Shown in pieces: positions 1-8,149 of a stretch of DNA of 64,000 nt; positions within the stretch are counted from its first letter, which is position 1, and each line of letters starts with the position of its first letter. Source of the DNA: Streptomyces sp. SKN60. GTDB lineage: Bacteria; Actinomycetota; Actinomycetes; Streptomycetales; Streptomycetaceae. The position numbers and the translations under genes were made by a program. Below the pieces are notes generated by a model. The model did not search any database. It was not told the DNA's origin and saw only the letters and a list, made by a program, of their open reading frames with translations. The stretch is from the NCBI RefSeq assembly GCF_026236535.1, contig NZ_JAHTMW010000006.1, positions 1-64,000 of the forward strand. Reading direction: 5' to 3'.

Positions 1-474
<474 letters not shown>

Positions 475-501
475 TCTGCTGCGGCGACATCCCGCGCCCT
501 T

Positions 502-532
502 GAGGGGAGCCAGGCTGATCCTGGCTCCCCTC
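502..532. terminator. Bidirectional hairpin terminator
   Basis: A perfect 13-bp stem (502-514 with 520-532) closed by a 5-base loop sits between the convergent xylanase and LacI-family genes. There is no long T tract, which is usual for Streptomyces. It can serve both strands. Confidence 0.8.
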
Positions 533-559
533 CTCGGGGACAGGCAGCCGGCCGCCGTG

Positions 560-1606
560 TCAGGCGTCGCCCGGGGGGCGGGTGCTGGCGCGCATGATGA
601 GCTGTGGTTCCACCAGGAGGTGTTCGGCCTTGCGGGCGCGGCCTTCGATGTGGTCCACGAGGAGTCCGATGCTGCGGCGTCCGATGGTGGCGAAGTCCTG
701 GCGGACGGTGGTCAGCGGCGGGGGGAAGTACTCGGCCTCGGGGATGTCGTCGAAGCCGGCGACGGCCACCTGGGCGGGGGTGCGGATGCCGACCTCGCGC
801 AGTGCCCGCAGGACACCGAGCGCCATCTGGTCGTTGGCGACGAAGACGGCCGTGACCGGCGCCGCGCCCCGGCGGGCCAGGGCGAGCCCCGCGAGCTCCT
901 GCCCCGCCCGGTACCCCGACAGCGGGCTCCAGTCACCGGCCAGCACGCGCGGGGGCCGGATACCGCTGTCCTCCAGGACCGCGCGCCAGCCCGCGGTGCG
1001 GGCCTCGCTCTCCAGCCAGTCCTCGGGCCCGGCCACGTGCCACACCGTGCGGTGCCCGGCGGCGAGCAGATGCTCCGTGACCATACGGGCACCGCGCTCC
1101 TGATCCAGGGAGACACCGGGCAGATCGAGCTGATGACCGCCCTCCACCGTGACCACGGGAAAGGGCGCGTCCAGCTCGGCGAGCGCCTGCACGTGCGAGC
1201 GCTGCGGAGTGATGGCGACGACCCCCTCCACACCCCAGGCCGCGAGGTGGTCGATGGCATCCTTCAGCGCCTGCCCCGCCCCGGTGCGCAGACTCACCGT
1301 GGAGACCAGATAGCCCTGCTCCCGCGCCGCCTCCTGCAGACCCGTCATCGTGCTGGCCGGACCGTACAGGGCGGTGTTGACCGCGATGACACCCAGCGTC
1401 CGCGTCCGGCGCGTCACCAGAGCGCGGGCCGCGGAGTTACGGCGGTAGCCCAGCCGCTCGATCGCCACGGTCACCTGCTCACGCGTGGCCGCACGCACGT
1501 TGGGATGACCACTCAGCACCCGGGAGACCGTCTGATGAGAGACCCCCGCCTCCCGAGCGACATCGGCCATCGTCGGCGGGCGGACCTCTTCCGCGGGATG
1601 CCCCAC
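560..1606 (-). CDS. LacI-family transcriptional repressor of the xylan/sugar locus
   Basis: 348 residues from the GTG at 1606, which has a strong ribosome site (GGGGAGG, 5 bases upstream); an ATG at 1660 adds 18 unrelated residues and has no such site. The N-terminal LacI helix-turn-helix is clear (MADVAREAGVSHQTVSRVLSG region, about residues 13-33) and is followed by a periplasmic-binding-protein-like effector domain with the typical TAVFVANDQMALG and VAVAGFDDIPEA stretches. A LacI-type operator (1701-1714) lies just upstream of the gene and two more flank the sugar-binding-protein promoter, so it probably represses itself and the downstream-facing sugar ABC operon, releasing DNA when a xylan- or arabinan-derived sugar binds. 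The ligand is inferred from neighbours only. Confidence 0.92.
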   Translation of the reverse strand: MGHPAEEVRPPTMADVAREAGVSHQTVSRVLSGHPNVRAATREQVTVAIERLGYRRNSAARALVTRRTRTLGVIAVNTALYGPASTMTGLQEAAREQGYLVSTVSLRTGAGQALKDAIDHLAAWGVEGVVAITPQRSHVQALAELDAPFPVVTVEGGHQLDLPGVSLDQERGARMVTEHLLAAGHRTVWHVAGPEDWLESEARTAGWRAVLEDSGIRPPRVLAGDWSPLSGYRAGQELAGLALARRGAAPVTAVFVANDQMALGVLRALREVGIRTPAQVAVAGFDDIPEAEYFPPPLTTVRQDFATIGRRSIGLLVDHIEGRARKAEHLLVEPQLIMRASTRPPGDA

Positions 1607-1700
1607 GTTCGCCTCCCCTCTCCCTGATCGCGACTGCGTATCGACATCGCGGCTGTGCATCGATACGAGAAAAACCTTATCGCCTCTCGTAACACGCCCT

Positions 1701-1714
1701 TGTGAGCGCTAACA
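1701..1714. promoter_or_regulatory. LacI-type operator 1
   Basis: TGTGAGCGCTAACA fits the near-palindrome TGTNAGCGCTNACA. It overlaps the stop codon of the aldose 1-epimerase gene and lies about 95 bases upstream of the chosen start of the LacI-family gene, a position suited to autoregulation. The same word recurs at 7849 and, with one change, at 8070. Confidence 0.75.
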
Positions 1715-2785
1715 GCCCTCCTTCGACCTGAACCGGAGGACCGTCCTCGACCGGTACTCCTCGCCGGGTCGCAGCACCGTGGACGGGTCACCGGGGCGGT
1801 TCGGGGAGTCGGGGAAGTGCTGGGTCTCCAGCGCGATGCCGGCGCCCGTCCGGTAGGGGGTACCGCTCTTGCCCAGGACCGTTCCGTCGAACTGCCCCGC
1901 GGTGTAGACCTGGAGCCCGGGCTCCGTGGTCAGCACCTCCATGCGGCGGCCCGTGGACGGTGCGTGGAGGACGGCGGCCCGGCGGAGCGTGTCGTCGTCG
2001 CCGTGCGGGCTCAGTACGAAGTTGTGGTCGTACCCGCCGCCCGCCCCGGGCCGGGCCTGGGCCTCGGCGATCCTGAGCGGCCGGCGGAGGTCGAACGCGG
2101 TGCCGGCGACGGGGCGGTGGTCCCCGTAGGGGATGAGTTCCTCGTCGACCGGTGTGTAGTGGTCGGCGTGGACGGCCAGTTGATGGTCGAGGATGTCGCC
2201 GGCGCCCTCGCCTTCGAGGTTGAAGTAGGCGTGGTTGGTCAGGTTGACCAGGGTGGCCGCGTCGGTGACCGCCGCGTAGGAGAAGGAGAGTTCGCTGTCG
2301 CGGCCGATGAGGCAGCTGACGGTCACGTCCAGGTTTCCCGGGAATCCCTGGTCGCCGTCGGGGCTACGGAGGCGCAGGAGCACACCGGTCCACTCCGGGG
2401 TGTGCACGCTTTCGGCTTCCCAGAGCCGGGTGTCGAAGCCGTCGGTTCCGCCGTGCAGGCAGTGGCCGTTCTCCTGTGTGGTCAGCTGGTACGTCTTCCC
2501 GTCCAGGGAGAACCGGCCTCGTGCGATGCGGTTGGCGTAGCGGCCGACGGTGGCTCCGAAGTACCGGGCGGCAGCCGTCCGAGCCGGGTCGCGGGGAGCG
2601 AGGACGACGTCGGCCGGTGTGCCGTGCCGGTCCGGCACCCACAGTCCGTGGAGGCGGGCGCCGCGGGTGTGCACCTCTGCCGTGAGTCCGCCGGGAAAGC
2701 CGAAGGTCCATCGTTGCCCGGCATCCGTGCCGGTGTGGCAGACCGGTGGGCCGCCGGTGAAAGGCGGAAGGGAGGACGCGGTCAT
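1709..2785 (-). CDS. galM: Aldose 1-epimerase (mutarotase)
   Basis: 358 residues, normal length for GalM-type mutarotases, which interconvert alpha and beta anomers of free sugars in the cytoplasm. Visible landmarks are the GRYANRIARG stretch, the HGG motif (GHCLHGGTDGFD), the catalytic-His segment NLTNHAYFNL and, near the C-terminus, ETQHFPDSPN with the catalytic Glu. The start was set at ATG 2785 because AAGGA lies 6 bases upstream; an in-frame ATG at 2812 lacks a ribosome site. It is the last gene of the minus-strand sugar operon, 147 bases after the second permease gene. It would prepare imported pentose or galactose-type sugars for the next enzyme. Its stop codon overlaps LacI operator 1. 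Confidence 0.93.
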   Translation of the reverse strand: MTASSLPPFTGGPPVCHTGTDAGQRWTFGFPGGLTAEVHTRGARLHGLWVPDRHGTPADVVLAPRDPARTAAARYFGATVGRYANRIARGRFSLDGKTYQLTTQENGHCLHGGTDGFDTRLWEAESVHTPEWTGVLLRLRSPDGDQGFPGNLDVTVSCLIGRDSELSFSYAAVTDAATLVNLTNHAYFNLEGEGAGDILDHQLAVHADHYTPVDEELIPYGDHRPVAGTAFDLRRPLRIAEAQARPGAGGGYDHNFVLSPHGDDDTLRRAAVLHAPSTGRRMEVLTTEPGLQVYTAGQFDGTVLGKSGTPYRTGAGIALETQHFPDSPNRPGDPSTVLRPGEEYRSRTVLRFRSKEGC

Positions 2786-2932
2786 GGAAGTTCCTTGTCC
2801 GGAGTGCGGCACAGCCGGGAAAGGAGGTTGAAGACTGCTTTCCCGGCCGTGATCGTGGTGGTCGGTGGCGAGTGTCGGTGGTGAGTGCTCGGCGGTGAGC
2901 GGTCTGCCCGGGATCGGGCCTGCCCGGGAGGT

Positions 2933-3940
2933 CTAGCGCACCGGGCGGGAGCCGCCGAAGAGCCGTTGGAGGAGGATGAAGACGAACAACAGGCCCCCGA
3001 TGACGATGCGCGTCCACCACGAGCTGAGCGTGCCCTGGAAGCTGATGATGGTCTGGATCAGGCCGAGGACCGTCACGCCCAGCGCGGTTCCCAGGACGAA
3101 GCCGGAGCCTCCGGTGAGCAGCGTCCCTCCGATGACCGCGGCCGCGATGGCGTCGAGTTCCATGCCGACGGCGTGCAGGGCGTAGCCCGACAGCATGTAG
3201 AAGGTCAGCAGCAGGCCGCCGAGGGCGGAGCACAGGCCGCTCACGGCGTACACCGCGATCTTGGTGCGTCCCACGGGCAGGCCCATGAGACGGGCCGAGG
3301 ACTCGTTGCCGCCCAGGGCGTAGACGGTGCGGCCGAAGCGGGTGTGGTGGAGGACGACGAAGGCGAGCGCCAGCACGACCAGGGCGATGACCACGGCGGG
3401 TGAGACGAACAGCCCCCCTGGCAGGAGCACTCGCGTCTGGGCGATCCGCGTGGTCGTCGGGTCGGTGAGGGAGATGGACTCCGTGCTGATCATGTAGCAG
3501 AGGCCGCGGGCGAGGAACATGCCCGCGAGGGTGACGATGAAGGGCTGGATCTGGAAGGCGTGGATCACCCAGCCCATGAGGGCGCCGCCTCCGGCTCCCA
3601 CCAGCAGGACCAGCGGCACCGCCAGGGCGAGCGGCACGCCGTTCCGTTCGACGAGCCAGGCCGTCAGCATGGTCGACAAGGCCACCATGGAACCGACGGA
3701 AAGGTCGATTCCACCGGTGAGGATGACGAACGTCATGCCGATCGCCACGACGAGCAGGAAGCTGTTGTCGATCAGGACGTTGAGCAGGACCTGCGCGGAG
3801 AAGAAGCCTTCGTACTGAAGGGAGCCGATCGAGAACATCACGATCAGCAGAGTGGCGGTCACCACGAGCGGCAGCCGGGTGGCATGCCGTGCCGAGAACC
3901 GCTGGAGCGGCCCGGTGAGGGAGCTGAGGGTGGTGCTCAC
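2933..3940 (-). CDS. Sugar ABC transporter permease (YjfF/RbsC type)
   Basis: 335 residues with about nine hydrophobic membrane segments and the family signature FVILTGGIDLSVGSMVAL (about residues 70-90) plus the C-terminal GGTLLTGG loop that contacts the ATPase. It belongs to the ribose/galactofuranose (CUT2) permease family. The start is GTG 3940: AGGAGGT lies 7 bases upstream and the codon overlaps the stop of the preceding permease (GTGA), implying translational coupling. Longer readings upstream run out of frame through that permease. It pairs with the 3937-5052 permease as a heterodimeric channel, like YtfT/YjfF of E. coli. Substrate specificity cannot be read from the permease. Confidence 0.93.
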   Translation of the reverse strand: MSTTLSSLTGPLQRFSARHATRLPLVVTATLLIVMFSIGSLQYEGFFSAQVLLNVLIDNSFLLVVAIGMTFVILTGGIDLSVGSMVALSTMLTAWLVERNGVPLALAVPLVLLVGAGGGALMGWVIHAFQIQPFIVTLAGMFLARGLCYMISTESISLTDPTTTRIAQTRVLLPGGLFVSPAVVIALVVLALAFVVLHHTRFGRTVYALGGNESSARLMGLPVGRTKIAVYAVSGLCSALGGLLLTFYMLSGYALHAVGMELDAIAAAVIGGTLLTGGSGFVLGTALGVTVLGLIQTIISFQGTLSSWWTRIVIGGLLFVFILLQRLFGGSRPVR

Positions 3941-5052
3941 GGGTGGACCTCCTGCTGGCGGGCTCCCACGTCGCCGGCCGCGGGGGCCTGGCCCGGGGCG
4001 GCCGGTCGGCGACGGCGCGAGAGTCGCGCGCGGAACTCGGGCGACTGGACGAGACACACGACGATGACGACCAGGGCCTTGAAGACGAGGGTGGTCTCGG
4101 GCGGTACGCCGAGGGTGTAGATCGTGGTCGAGAGGGTCTGGATGATCAGCGCGCCCAGGACCGTCCCTCCGAGGGAGAAGCGGCCGCCCGTGAGGGCGGT
4201 GCCGCCGACGACCACGGCGAGGATGGCGTCCAGCTCGATCCACAGGCCCGCGTTGTTGCCGTCGGCGCTGGAGACGTTGGAGCTGATCATCAGGCCGGCC
4301 ACCGCGGCGCACACGGCGCTGACGACGTAGACCATGACCAGGAGACCGGCTGCCCGGATGCCGACGAGTCGGCTCGCGACCGGATTGCCGCCCACCGATT
4401 CGATGAGCATGCCGAGCGCGGTCCGCCGGGTGACGAGGGAGGTGACGGCGACGAGGGCCGCGGCGAGGAGGACGGCGAAGGGGAGGGTGAGCCAGTAGCC
4501 GCCGCCGATCATCTTGTAGGCGCTGCTGGACACGCTGATGATCTGGCCGTCGGTGATCAGCTGGGCCACGCCCCGGCCCGCGACCATGAGGACCAGCGTG
4601 GCGACGATGGGCTGGACGCCGAGCCGGGCGACGAGGAGGCCGTTAAGCAGTCCGATCGCGGCGGCCACGCCGACCGCCACCGCGATCGCCGACAGGACGG
4701 TGGGCAGACTTCCGGGGTCCTTCGCGGTGGCGATGTGCTCGCACGCGAGGGCTCCGGCGATGGCGACCGTCGAGCCGACCGAGAGGTCGATGCCCCGGGT
4801 CGCGATGACCAGCGTCATGCCGAGCGACACCAGGACCAGCGGGGCGCCGAACTGGAGGATGTCGATCAGGCTGCCGTACAGGTGTCCGTTCTGGACGCGG
4901 ACGGCGAAGAAGTCGTGGGTGAGCGCGAGGTTCCCCAGCAGCAGGGCTGCCAGGACGGCGGCGGGCCAGAAGAGGCGGTGTTCGGTGAGCTGCCGGGCGC
5001 CGGGCGCCCGGGCCGGACGCCCTCCGGCGCCGGTGTCGTCAGGTGGTGTCAT
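3937..5052 (-). CDS. Sugar ABC transporter permease (YtfT/RbsC type)
   Basis: 371 residues: a short hydrophilic Gly/Pro/Arg-rich N-terminus, about nine to ten membrane segments, the TLVIATRGIDLSVGSTVAI signature (about residues 80-100) and VVGGTALTGG near the C-terminus, both typical of CUT2 permeases. The tail (last 30 residues) is basic and cytoplasmic. Its ATG overlaps the stop of the ATPase gene by four bases (ATGA at 5049-5052) and its stop overlaps the GTG of the next permease, so the three genes are translated as a tightly coupled block. The order ATPase-permease-permease and the YtfQ-like binding protein resemble the E. coli ytfQRT-yjfF galactofuranose importer. Confidence 0.93.
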   Translation of the reverse strand: MTPPDDTGAGGRPARAPGARQLTEHRLFWPAAVLAALLLGNLALTHDFFAVRVQNGHLYGSLIDILQFGAPLVLVSLGMTLVIATRGIDLSVGSTVAIAGALACEHIATAKDPGSLPTVLSAIAVAVGVAAAIGLLNGLLVARLGVQPIVATLVLMVAGRGVAQLITDGQIISVSSSAYKMIGGGYWLTLPFAVLLAAALVAVTSLVTRRTALGMLIESVGGNPVASRLVGIRAAGLLVMVYVVSAVCAAVAGLMISSNVSSADGNNAGLWIELDAILAVVVGGTALTGGRFSLGGTVLGALIIQTLSTTIYTLGVPPETTLVFKALVVIVVCLVQSPEFRARLSRRRRPAAPGQAPAAGDVGARQQEVHP

Positions 5053-6629
5053 GAGGTGGCTCCGGTGGCGATGGTGCCCAGGATCCGGTCGGGCGTCAGG
5101 GTCGGGTCGTTGGGAAGGGTGGCGACAAGCCGGTGATCGCGCAGGACACCCACGCGGTGGCTCAGCCGCAGCACTTCCTCGAGTTCGGCGGAGATGAAGA
5201 GAACCGCGGTGCCTTCCGCGGCCAGCCGGGTGACCAGTTTCTGGATCTCCGTCTTGGCTCCGATGTCGATGCCCCGGGTGGGTTCGTCCAGGATCAGCAG
5301 CTCGGGGTCGGTGAGCAGCCACCGCGCGAGCAGCACCTTCTGCTGGTTGCCTCCGCTGAGGTTGCGGACCTGGGCCTCGGGATCGGCCGGGCGGATGTCG
5401 AGGACCTCGGTCCACCGGGCGGCGATCTCGTCCTGTCGGGTGCGGGAGAGCGGTTTGGTCCAGCCGCGTGCGGCTTGCAGGGCGAGCACGATGTTCTCGC
5501 GGACCGTGAGTTCGCCGATCAGGCCCTCCGCCTTGCGGTTCTCCGAGCAGAAGGCGATCTTGTGGGCGATCGCGGCGCGGGGCGATCGCAGGGCGGTGCG
5601 TTCGCCGTCGATCCGGAGCTCTCCTCCGTCGGCGTGGTCGGCGCCGAAGAGCAGCCGGGCCGCCTCGGTGCGTCCGGAGCCGAGGAGCCCGGCCAGGCCG
5701 ATGACCTCGCCGCGGTGGATGTCCAGGTCGTACGGCTGGACGGCACCGGCCCGGGTGAGTCCGCGGGCGCTCAGGAAGGGGGTGTCCGCGGGGGCGGGGG
5801 CGGCGGTGCCGGTGTGCGACGTCTCCGCGAGTTCGTCGAGGGTGCGCAGTTCGCTGCCGACCATGCGGTGTACGAGGGTGACGGGTGTCAGCTCGTCGAT
5901 CCGGTACTCGCCTTCGAGGTGGCCGTTCCGCAGGACGGTCACCCGGTCGCACAGGTCGAAGACCTGGTCGAGGAAGTGGGTGACGAAGAGGATCGCGACG
6001 CCCCGGTCGCGCAGCCGGCGTATCAGGGCGAACAGCTGGGCGACTTCGTCCCGGTCGAGGCTGGAGGTGGGCTCGTCCAGGACGAGCACCTTCGCCTGGA
6101 TGTCCACGGCACGCACGATCGCGACGAGCTGCTGGACGGCGATGGAGTGCGCGCTCAGCGGCAGGCGGACGTCGAGGTCGAGTTCCAACTCGGTGATGAG
6201 CTGTGCCGCGCGCCGGTGGAGGGCCGACCAGTGGACGAGTCCCAGGCGCCGGGGTTCACGGCCGATGAGGATGTTCTCGGCGACGGAGAGGTTGGGGCAC
6301 AGGTTCACCTCCTGGTAGACCGTGCTGATTCCGGCGTGCTGTGCTTCCAGTGGTTCGGCGAACCGCTGAGGGGCGCCGTCGACGGAGACCGTTCCCGCGG
6401 CGGGCGGGTGGACCCCGGTGAGCACCTTGATGAGGGTCGACTTGCCGGCGCCGTTCTCACCCATCAGCGCGTGGACCTCGCCCGGGAAGAGGCGCAGGTC
6501 CACGCCGTCGAGGGCGAGGACGCCGGGGAAGGCCTTGCGGATGCCGCGGGCCTCCAGGACCGGCCGGTCGGCGGGTGGGGGCGTGCGGGGTGTGGGTGGG
6601 GGTGTGCGGGGTGTGGGTGGGGCTGCCAT
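5049..6629 (-). CDS. Sugar ABC transporter ATPase, two nucleotide-binding domains (YtfR/RbsA type)
   Basis: 526 residues. NBD1 has Walker A GENGAGKST (residues 57-65), a weak signature around SIAVQQ and Walker B VLVLDEPTSSLD. NBD2 has a degenerate Walker A (GLLGSGRTEAAR), an intact NLSGGNQQK signature and LLILDEPTRGID. One hydrolytic and one degenerate site is the rule for RbsA/MglA/YtfR ATPases. The N-terminus carries a tandem TPRTPPP duplication before the first beta strand, encoded by a direct DNA repeat near 6580-6620. ATG 6629 is preceded by GGAGAGGAGGG. It follows the binding-protein gene by 66 bases and energises uptake through the two permeases downstream. Confidence 0.94.
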   Translation of the reverse strand: MAAPPTPRTPPPTPRTPPPADRPVLEARGIRKAFPGVLALDGVDLRLFPGEVHALMGENGAGKSTLIKVLTGVHPPAAGTVSVDGAPQRFAEPLEAQHAGISTVYQEVNLCPNLSVAENILIGREPRRLGLVHWSALHRRAAQLITELELDLDVRLPLSAHSIAVQQLVAIVRAVDIQAKVLVLDEPTSSLDRDEVAQLFALIRRLRDRGVAILFVTHFLDQVFDLCDRVTVLRNGHLEGEYRIDELTPVTLVHRMVGSELRTLDELAETSHTGTAAPAPADTPFLSARGLTRAGAVQPYDLDIHRGEVIGLAGLLGSGRTEAARLLFGADHADGGELRIDGERTALRSPRAAIAHKIAFCSENRKAEGLIGELTVRENIVLALQAARGWTKPLSRTRQDEIAARWTEVLDIRPADPEAQVRNLSGGNQQKVLLARWLLTDPELLILDEPTRGIDIGAKTEIQKLVTRLAAEGTAVLFISAELEEVLRLSHRVGVLRDHRLVATLPNDPTLTPDRILGTIATGATS

Positions 6630-6695
6630 CCGCCCTCCTCTCCTGAGGGATCGGGGGCGGCGCGAGAGCCGCCCCCGATCCGGTGCGGGCGTCGG

Positions 6696-7697
6696 TCAGT
6701 ACTGGCGGCCGGGCAGGGCGGCCGCGGCCTGGTCCTGGGTGAAGACGCCCTCCTTGACCTCGACCCGCTGCGGAACGTTCTCCCCCGCCGCGACCTTCTT
6801 GGCGAGTTCCATGAGCTGGTCGCCGAGGAGCGGGTTGCACTCGACCACCACGTTGATCTTCTTCTCCTGCATGGCGACGAAGGCGTCCTTGATGCCGTCG
6901 ACGGAGATCACCTTGATGTCGACGCCCGGCTTCTTGCCCGCCTCCTCGATGGCCTGGATGGCGCCCAGGGCCATGTCGTCGTTGTGGGCGTACAGGACGT
7001 CGATGTCCTCGTGGGACTTGAGGAAGGCCTGCATGACCTCCTTGCCCTTGGCGCGCGTGAAGTCCCCGGTCTGGGAGGCGACGACCTTGAATTTGGGCTC
7101 GCCCTTGATGACGTCGGCGAAGCCGGCCTTGCGGTCGTTGGCGGGGGCGGAGCCGGTGGTGCCCTGGAGCTCGACGACATTGACGGGCGCCGAGGTTCCC
7201 TCGTACTCCTTCACGAGCCACTTGCCGGCCTCCTGCCCCTCCTTGACGAAGTCGGAGCCGAGGAAGGTCCGGTAGAGGGAGGTGTCCTTCGAGTCGACGG
7301 CGCGGTCGGTGAGGATCACGGGGATGCCGGCGTTCTTGGCCTCCTTCAGGACGGTGTCCCAGCCGGACTCCACCACCGGCGAGAAGGCGATGACGTCCAC
7401 CTTCTGCTGGATGAAGGTGCGGATCGCCTTGATCTGGTTCTCCTGCTTCTGCTGCGCGTCGGAGAACTTCAGCGTGATGCCAGCCTTCTCGGCCGCCTCG
7501 CGTACGGACTTGGTGTTGGCGGTGCGCCACCCGCTCTCGGCTCCTACCTGAGCGAACCCGAGCACCAGCTTGCCGTCGGAGGAGCCCTTGCCGGTGCCGC
7601 CGGGACTGCCGGTGGCCGCGGGCTCGGTGGTACAGGCGGTCAACACACTGCCGGCCAGGGCGGCGGCGGCGATGACGCGGAGGGCTCTGTGGGCCAT
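6696..7697 (-). CDS. Sugar-binding lipoprotein of the ABC importer (YtfQ-like)
   Basis: 333 residues. A lipoprotein signal peptide ends in the lipobox LTAC (Cys about residue 22), then a Ser/Gly/Thr-rich tether. The mature part is a type-1 periplasmic-binding fold (Peripla_BP_4): VGFAQVG-like GFAQVGAESGWR, the SDAQQKQENQIKAIRTF stretch, FSPVVESGWD and VDGIKDAFVAM. The first of these closely resemble E. coli YtfQ, which binds galactofuranose, so furanose sugars such as arabinofuranose or galactofuranose from hemicellulose are the best guess. It is the first gene of the operon and is preceded by a candidate promoter with an embedded LacI operator. ATG 7697 has GAGAGGAA upstream. Confidence 0.94.
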   Translation of the reverse strand: MAHRALRVIAAAALAGSVLTACTTEPAATGSPGGTGKGSSDGKLVLGFAQVGAESGWRTANTKSVREAAEKAGITLKFSDAQQKQENQIKAIRTFIQQKVDVIAFSPVVESGWDTVLKEAKNAGIPVILTDRAVDSKDTSLYRTFLGSDFVKEGQEAGKWLVKEYEGTSAPVNVVELQGTTGSAPANDRKAGFADVIKGEPKFKVVASQTGDFTRAKGKEVMQAFLKSHEDIDVLYAHNDDMALGAIQAIEEAGKKPGVDIKVISVDGIKDAFVAMQEKKINVVVECNPLLGDQLMELAKKVAAGENVPQRVEVKEGVFTQDQAAAALPGRQY

Positions 7698-7846
7698 GTC
7701 GTGGTTCCTCTCGGGACGTGCGTCGTACCAGGCGGAGCCCTGAAGGCGATGGGCACCGTGAAGGGTGGCTGCGCAGGGGTGGTTGAGCCGGGCGAGGCAG
7801 GACGAAGCGTCGGCCCCGACGGTCGGTGAGCTGGCGAACGCGACAC

Positions 7847-7876
7847 ATTGTGAGCGCTAACAGAGCAGTTACTCAA
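7847..7876 (-). promoter_or_regulatory. Candidate promoter of the sugar ABC operon
   Basis: On the minus strand a -35-like TTGAGT (7876-7871) and a -10-like CACAAT (7852-7847) are 18 bases apart. LacI-type operator 2 lies between them and overlaps the -10 box, the classic place for steric repression. This is inferred from sequence only. Confidence 0.5.
7849..7862. promoter_or_regulatory. LacI-type operator 2
   Basis: TGTGAGCGCTAACA is identical to the 14-base word at 1701. It lies about 150 bases upstream of the binding-protein ATG, inside its likely promoter. Confidence 0.75.
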
Positions 7877-8069
7877 GGGCTCGTACGACCGTTACACGTT
7901 CTTGATACGCAGGAGTGGGCCGGCCATGGGGCGCGGAGAGGCCCACGAAGTCCGGAGAAACAGGCAGTTAACGACGGATCTTGAGTCTCCGGGCCCCCTG
8001 CGACCTGGGCTGTACCAGAGTGGCCGGCTCGACAGGGCAGCGTGACGCGGAGAGTCGACACCCAGAAAT

Positions 8070-8083
8070 TGTGAGCGTTAACA
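8070..8083. promoter_or_regulatory. LacI-type operator 3
   Basis: TGTGAGCGTTAACA differs from the other two by one base. It is 221 bases upstream of operator 2 and just beyond the 3' end of the esterase gene, so it is not near any other gene start. An auxiliary site for repressor looping is the simplest reading. Confidence 0.65.
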
Positions 8084-8149
8084 CCTATGCTCCACCGGTG
8101 CCTGAGCGCGCGGTTCATCGCCGCCAGTTCACGTAGCGCGCCCGAAGCG

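Larger units (their letters stand above)
7698..8149. other. 452-bp gene-free regulatory region between sugar ABC operon and esterase
   Basis: No convincing gene; short frames here have no start context or family features. It holds the operon promoter and LacI operators 2 and 3, whose starts are 221 bases apart. The part upstream of 7876 has no other repeat or hairpin I can support. Confidence 0.6.

Noticed and set aside
5133..7829. Long plus-strand frame of about 900 codons opposite the ABC ATPase and binding protein
   Set aside because: It is exactly antisense to well-supported genes, its protein is low-complexity and matches no family, and its length is explained by high-GC codon bias on the minus strand.
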